Assembly: GCA_003233545.1 (NCBI GenBank)
Contig: QILZ01000401.1
Location: forward strand, 1-7,237
Reading direction: 5' to 3'
Origin: Spirochaetales bacterium
Lineage (GTDB): Bacteria > Spirochaetota > Spirochaetia > SZUA-6
DNA: 7,237 nt
This document shows, piece after piece, positions 5,603 through 7,237 of the stretch. The notes under the pieces are model-generated. The model had not been told where the DNA came from, did no database searches, and worked only from the letters and a program-made list of their open reading frames with translations. The position numbers and the translations under genes were made by a program. Each line of letters begins with the position of its first letter. The stretch's first letter is position 1.

Positions 5603-6409
5603 ATGAAAATGGCAAATTTTAACGATATATCGTCAAAATATGAAAAGGATTCGGTAGTTCAGAAATCTGCAAGTGAAATACTGTTTGACCTGCTCGATAT
5701 CCAACCACATGATAATGTTCTTGATCTCGGTTGTGGAACAGGTCACATTTCAAAAACAATCAAGGACAAAACAAGCGGGAAAGTCGTCGGAGTCGATCCA
5801 TCGGAAGGGATGATAGAAAAAGCAAAAGAAAATTATTCGGATCAGGATATCACCTTCTATAATCGCTCTGCTGAGCAGCTCGTTTACAAGAATGAATTTG
5901 AAATCATTTTCTGCAATTCGGCATTTCAGTGGTTTGTAGATCACAAAAAAGCACTTAAAGCATGTCATTACGCCTTAAAACATAATGGAAAAATGGCAAT
6001 ACAAGCCCCTGCCAAAGAAAGTTATTGTCCAAATTTTCTTAAGACCATAGAAGAAGTAAAGAAACATGAAACGGCTAAAAAGACTTTTTCAGGTTTCACC
6101 TCCCCGTGGCTTTTCCTGAATACAGCAGAAGAATATTCAGAATTATTCGAAGAAGCCGAATTTAAGGTTGAAAAATCATTTATCGATAAAGTTGTTACCT
6201 CCCATTCAGCGGAGGAAGCATACAAAATATTCGAGTCAGGTGCGGCGGCGGGATATTTGAATCAAAATTATTACAATATCTCACTATCTCAGAAATACAT
6301 AGAGAGTTTTGGAGACATAATAAGAAGATCGTTTAAAGAACAGGCAGGCAAAACAGGTCGTGTAGATTTGGTTTTTTACCGTATTTATCTGCTTGCATTA
6401 AAAAAATAA
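5603..6409 (+). CDS. Class I SAM-dependent methyltransferase, substrate unknown
   Basis: A 268-aa Rossmann-fold methyltransferase of the UbiE/BioC/Tam-like type. Motif I, VLDLGCGTGH, lies at residues 39-48, the ribose-binding acidic residue is D65 in VVGVDPS, and a motif-II-like SAEQL is at 89-93. The segment IIFCNSAFQWFVDHKKAL (101-118) followed by GKMAIQAP (129-136) resembles trans-aconitate and malonyl-ACP O-methyltransferases. The C-terminal part, which usually sets substrate choice, has nothing I recognise, so no reaction is assigned. Two starts are possible (5603 and 5609) and neither has a good Shine-Dalgarno. The gene stands alone: no partner is co-transcribed, an inverted repeat ends 8 nt before the start, and the stop codon is the first base of an attC-like fold-back. 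That layout resembles an integron cassette. Confidence 0.85.
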   Translation: MKMANFNDISSKYEKDSVVQKSASEILFDLLDIQPHDNVLDLGCGTGHISKTIKDKTSGKVVGVDPSEGMIEKAKENYSDQDITFYNRSAEQLVYKNEFEIIFCNSAFQWFVDHKKALKACHYALKHNGKMAIQAPAKESYCPNFLKTIEEVKKHETAKKTFSGFTSPWLFLNTAEEYSELFEEAEFKVEKSFIDKVVTSHSAEEAYKIFESGAAAGYLNQNYYNISLSQKYIESFGDIIRRSFKEQAGKTGRVDLVFYRIYLLALKK

Positions 6410-6482
6410 TGGCTGACAACCGCATCGATACGGATTGGCAATGGCGCTGCACTCCGTCGCGGGCCGGTCATGCGGAGCATTA
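6407..6482 (+). repeat. GC-rich fold-back resembling a degenerate integron attC site
   Basis: Beginning at the methyltransferase stop codon, four blocks pair in order: TAAT (6407-6410) with ATTA (6479-6482), GCT (6412-6414) with AGC (6476-6478), CCGCAT (6420-6425) with ATGCGG (6470-6475), and GATTGGC with GCCGGTC around 6432-6438 and 6463-6469 (two G-T pairs). A 5-nt unpaired spacer and a one-base bulge lie on the left arm. Order, length (76 nt) and abutment to an ORF stop fit an attC recombination site, and the right part (GGGCCGGTCATGCGG) looks attC-like. Against it, the crossover core reads ATTAGAA instead of GTTRRRY, so it would probably be inactive. No integrase is in the window. Confidence 0.45.
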
Positions 6483-6531
6483 GAATGTTTAAATAGTTTT
6501 ACCTAAAACGAATTGCCTGTTTAGGGAATAA

Positions 6532-6879
6532 ATAGAAGACAAGGAATTACAAAAGATCTACAAATTGATTAAAAGTGAAGTAAACCCTTAAAAAGTTATA
6601 CTATTCGGTTCCGGACAAAAAGGAAAAACAAAACCTGAAAGTGACTATGATATTCTGATAGTATTAAAAAAATCAAACAATGAAAGAGAAATAACTCGTA
6701 AAATATATTTTACCCTATTAAGAAATAACATATCCGAGCCGGTAGATATTATTGCGGTAGAAGAAGATAAATATAAAAAATATAAAGGAACACCTGGTTT
6801 TATATATAAGAGTATTGCCAAAGAAGGAATCGAAATCGGATGGCAGGAAATTATAAATTATGGATGTAAAGAGCGATAA
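6532..6879 (+). pseudogene. MNT-domain nucleotidyltransferase (MntA-like), broken
   Basis: The frame encodes a minimal nucleotidyltransferase of the type paired with HEPN toxins. LFGSGQKGKTKPESDYDILIV carries the GS motif and both metal-binding Asp of the SDxD motif, and EPVDIIAVEEDKYKKYKGTPG carries the third Asp (VDII). Two lesions break it: the expected start is ATA (6532-6534) where ATG would be, right after an in-frame TAA, and codon 6589-6591 is TAA just before the KVILFGS strand, where relatives usually have an acidic residue. No ATG, GTG or TTG restarts the frame before the active site. Homologues adenylylate and thereby neutralise a HEPN RNase toxin. The remaining length (about 115 codons) is normal, so decay looks recent. 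Confidence 0.75.
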
Positions 6880-6922
6880 GTTCCTTAAAATTAGCGAGCG
6901 TAAAAAAGGTATATTAGCTTAA
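6860..6922 (+). pseudogene. Possible stub of a HEPN-domain partner gene
   Basis: A 20-codon frame (MDVKSDKFLKISERKKGILA) starts at ATG 6860 and overlaps the 3' end of the nucleotidyltransferase frame by 20 nt, the place where a HEPN (HepT-like) gene usually starts. The first residues resemble the 'MDxKxxxWLKxAExDL' opening of some HEPN proteins, but the frame stops at once and no further HEPN motif (RX4-6H) follows. The assignment rests mostly on position. Confidence 0.25.
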
Positions 6923-6933
6923 TATTTTTAAGC
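6917..6933. repeat. Short perfect hairpin upstream of the transposase remnant
   Basis: GCTTAA (6917-6922) pairs perfectly with TTAAGC (6928-6933) around a 5-nt loop, 17 nt before the transposase-like ATG. It overlaps the stop of the putative HEPN stub. It could be part of the left non-coding end of an IS110-type element, but nothing more specific supports that. Confidence 0.3.
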
Positions 6934-6950
6934 CCAACTCACATATAAGT

Positions 6951-7237
6951 ATGCATCAAAGCCGGCCGTCGAAAATTGGCATTGATCTTAGAAATAGAAC
7001 TTACGAAGTTTGCGTTATTGTTTGTGATGATTCTCTGAAAAGGTGGCACGGGAAAACCGATAGTGCATGACGTGAGTGCCTGGCTGTATGGTTACAAAGC
7101 GGAGACTATTGCGGGAATTCGCACGATCAAAGAACTCATGGATGAAATAGGTCATTATGTTCTATTGGGGTTGTTATCAATTAAACAGCTTATAGTTGTT
7201 TGTATGTGCATAAAAATGTATGATACCGCATAAAACA
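6951..7237 (+). pseudogene. IS110-family transposase remnant, frameshifted, reaches right edge
   Basis: From ATG 6951 the frame reads SKIGIDLRNRTYEVCVI, the N-terminal strand of IS110-type (DEDD, RuvC-like) transposases with the first catalytic Asp in IGIDL, followed by KRWHGKTDSA. It then hits TGA (7068-7070). Reading through gives RECLAVWLQSGD, which still fits the family pattern (GKTD..GR..L..WL...D). Further family-like sequence, IKELMDEIGHYVL, appears only in another frame (about 7123-7170). At least one nonsense change and one or more indels have therefore inactivated it. I recognise the family from this pattern alone, with moderate confidence, and cannot see where the element ends. Confidence 0.55.

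Noticed and set aside
5750..6225. Two minus-strand frames inside the methyltransferase
   Set aside because: They are antisense to a gene with clear SAM-binding motifs and have no domain of their own.
7072..7233. GTG-initiated 53-codon frame as a separate small gene
   Set aside because: Its middle part (IKELMDEIGHYVL) fits the continuation of the IS110-like transposase after a frameshift, so it is treated as part of the pseudogene.
1..7237. CRISPR array, tRNA or rRNA genes
   Set aside because: No regularly spaced repeats, cloverleaf-like sequence or rRNA-like conserved stretch was seen anywhere in the window.

Overview
The window has two contrasting halves that diverge from an intergenic region around 4515-4727. 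The left half (1-4514, minus strand) is a compact vitamin B12 operon. The right half (about 4700-7237, plus strand) is visibly AT-richer accessory DNA holding a toxin-antitoxin pair, a stand-alone methyltransferase and several decayed genes. The organism is a bacterium with a Gram-negative-type periplasm. The BtuF signal peptide ends in a 'LLFGAGNQE'-type junction without a lipobox cysteine, a style common in spirochaetes, so a spirochaete is my best guess (inference, low to moderate confidence).

B12 operon, in transcription order: a cobalamin riboswitch (about 4514-4358), btuF (periplasmic corrinoid-binding protein), btuC (permease), btuD (ATPase), cobU (cobinamide kinase/guanylyltransferase), cobS (cobalamin synthase), and the first 65 codons of a cobD-like threonine-phosphate decarboxylase running off the left edge. 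Four of the five gene junctions overlap by 1 or 4 nt and the fifth has a 23-nt gap, so this reads as one translationally coupled transcript. Together the genes import corrinoids and carry out the late nucleotide-loop assembly steps of cobalamin synthesis. CobD would supply the aminopropanol-phosphate moiety. The riboswitch should shut expression off when cobalamin is plentiful. Three mutually competing segments between the aptamer and the btuF start codon suggest how it does so.

Accessory half: a CopG/RHH antitoxin and RelE/ParE-family toxin pair (4800-5314) has a good promoter (TTGACA, 17-nt spacer, TATTCT) whose -10 box lies inside a perfect 14-nt palindrome, the probable autoregulatory operator. 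A non-coding stretch (5315-5602) carries two fold-back structures. Next comes a class I SAM-dependent methyltransferase (5603-6409). Its stop codon runs straight into a 76-nt GC-rich fold-back (6407-6482) that resembles a degenerate integron attC site. A second, weaker nested inverted repeat lies just before its start, so the gene may be a fossil integron cassette.

After that come an MNT-domain nucleotidyltransferase pseudogene (start codon lost and an internal stop, yet active-site motifs kept), a possible stub of its HEPN partner, and a frameshifted IS110-type transposase remnant reaching the right edge. I see no rRNA, tRNA or CRISPR array. The accessory half looks like a gene-acquisition and decay zone next to a well-maintained metabolic operon.
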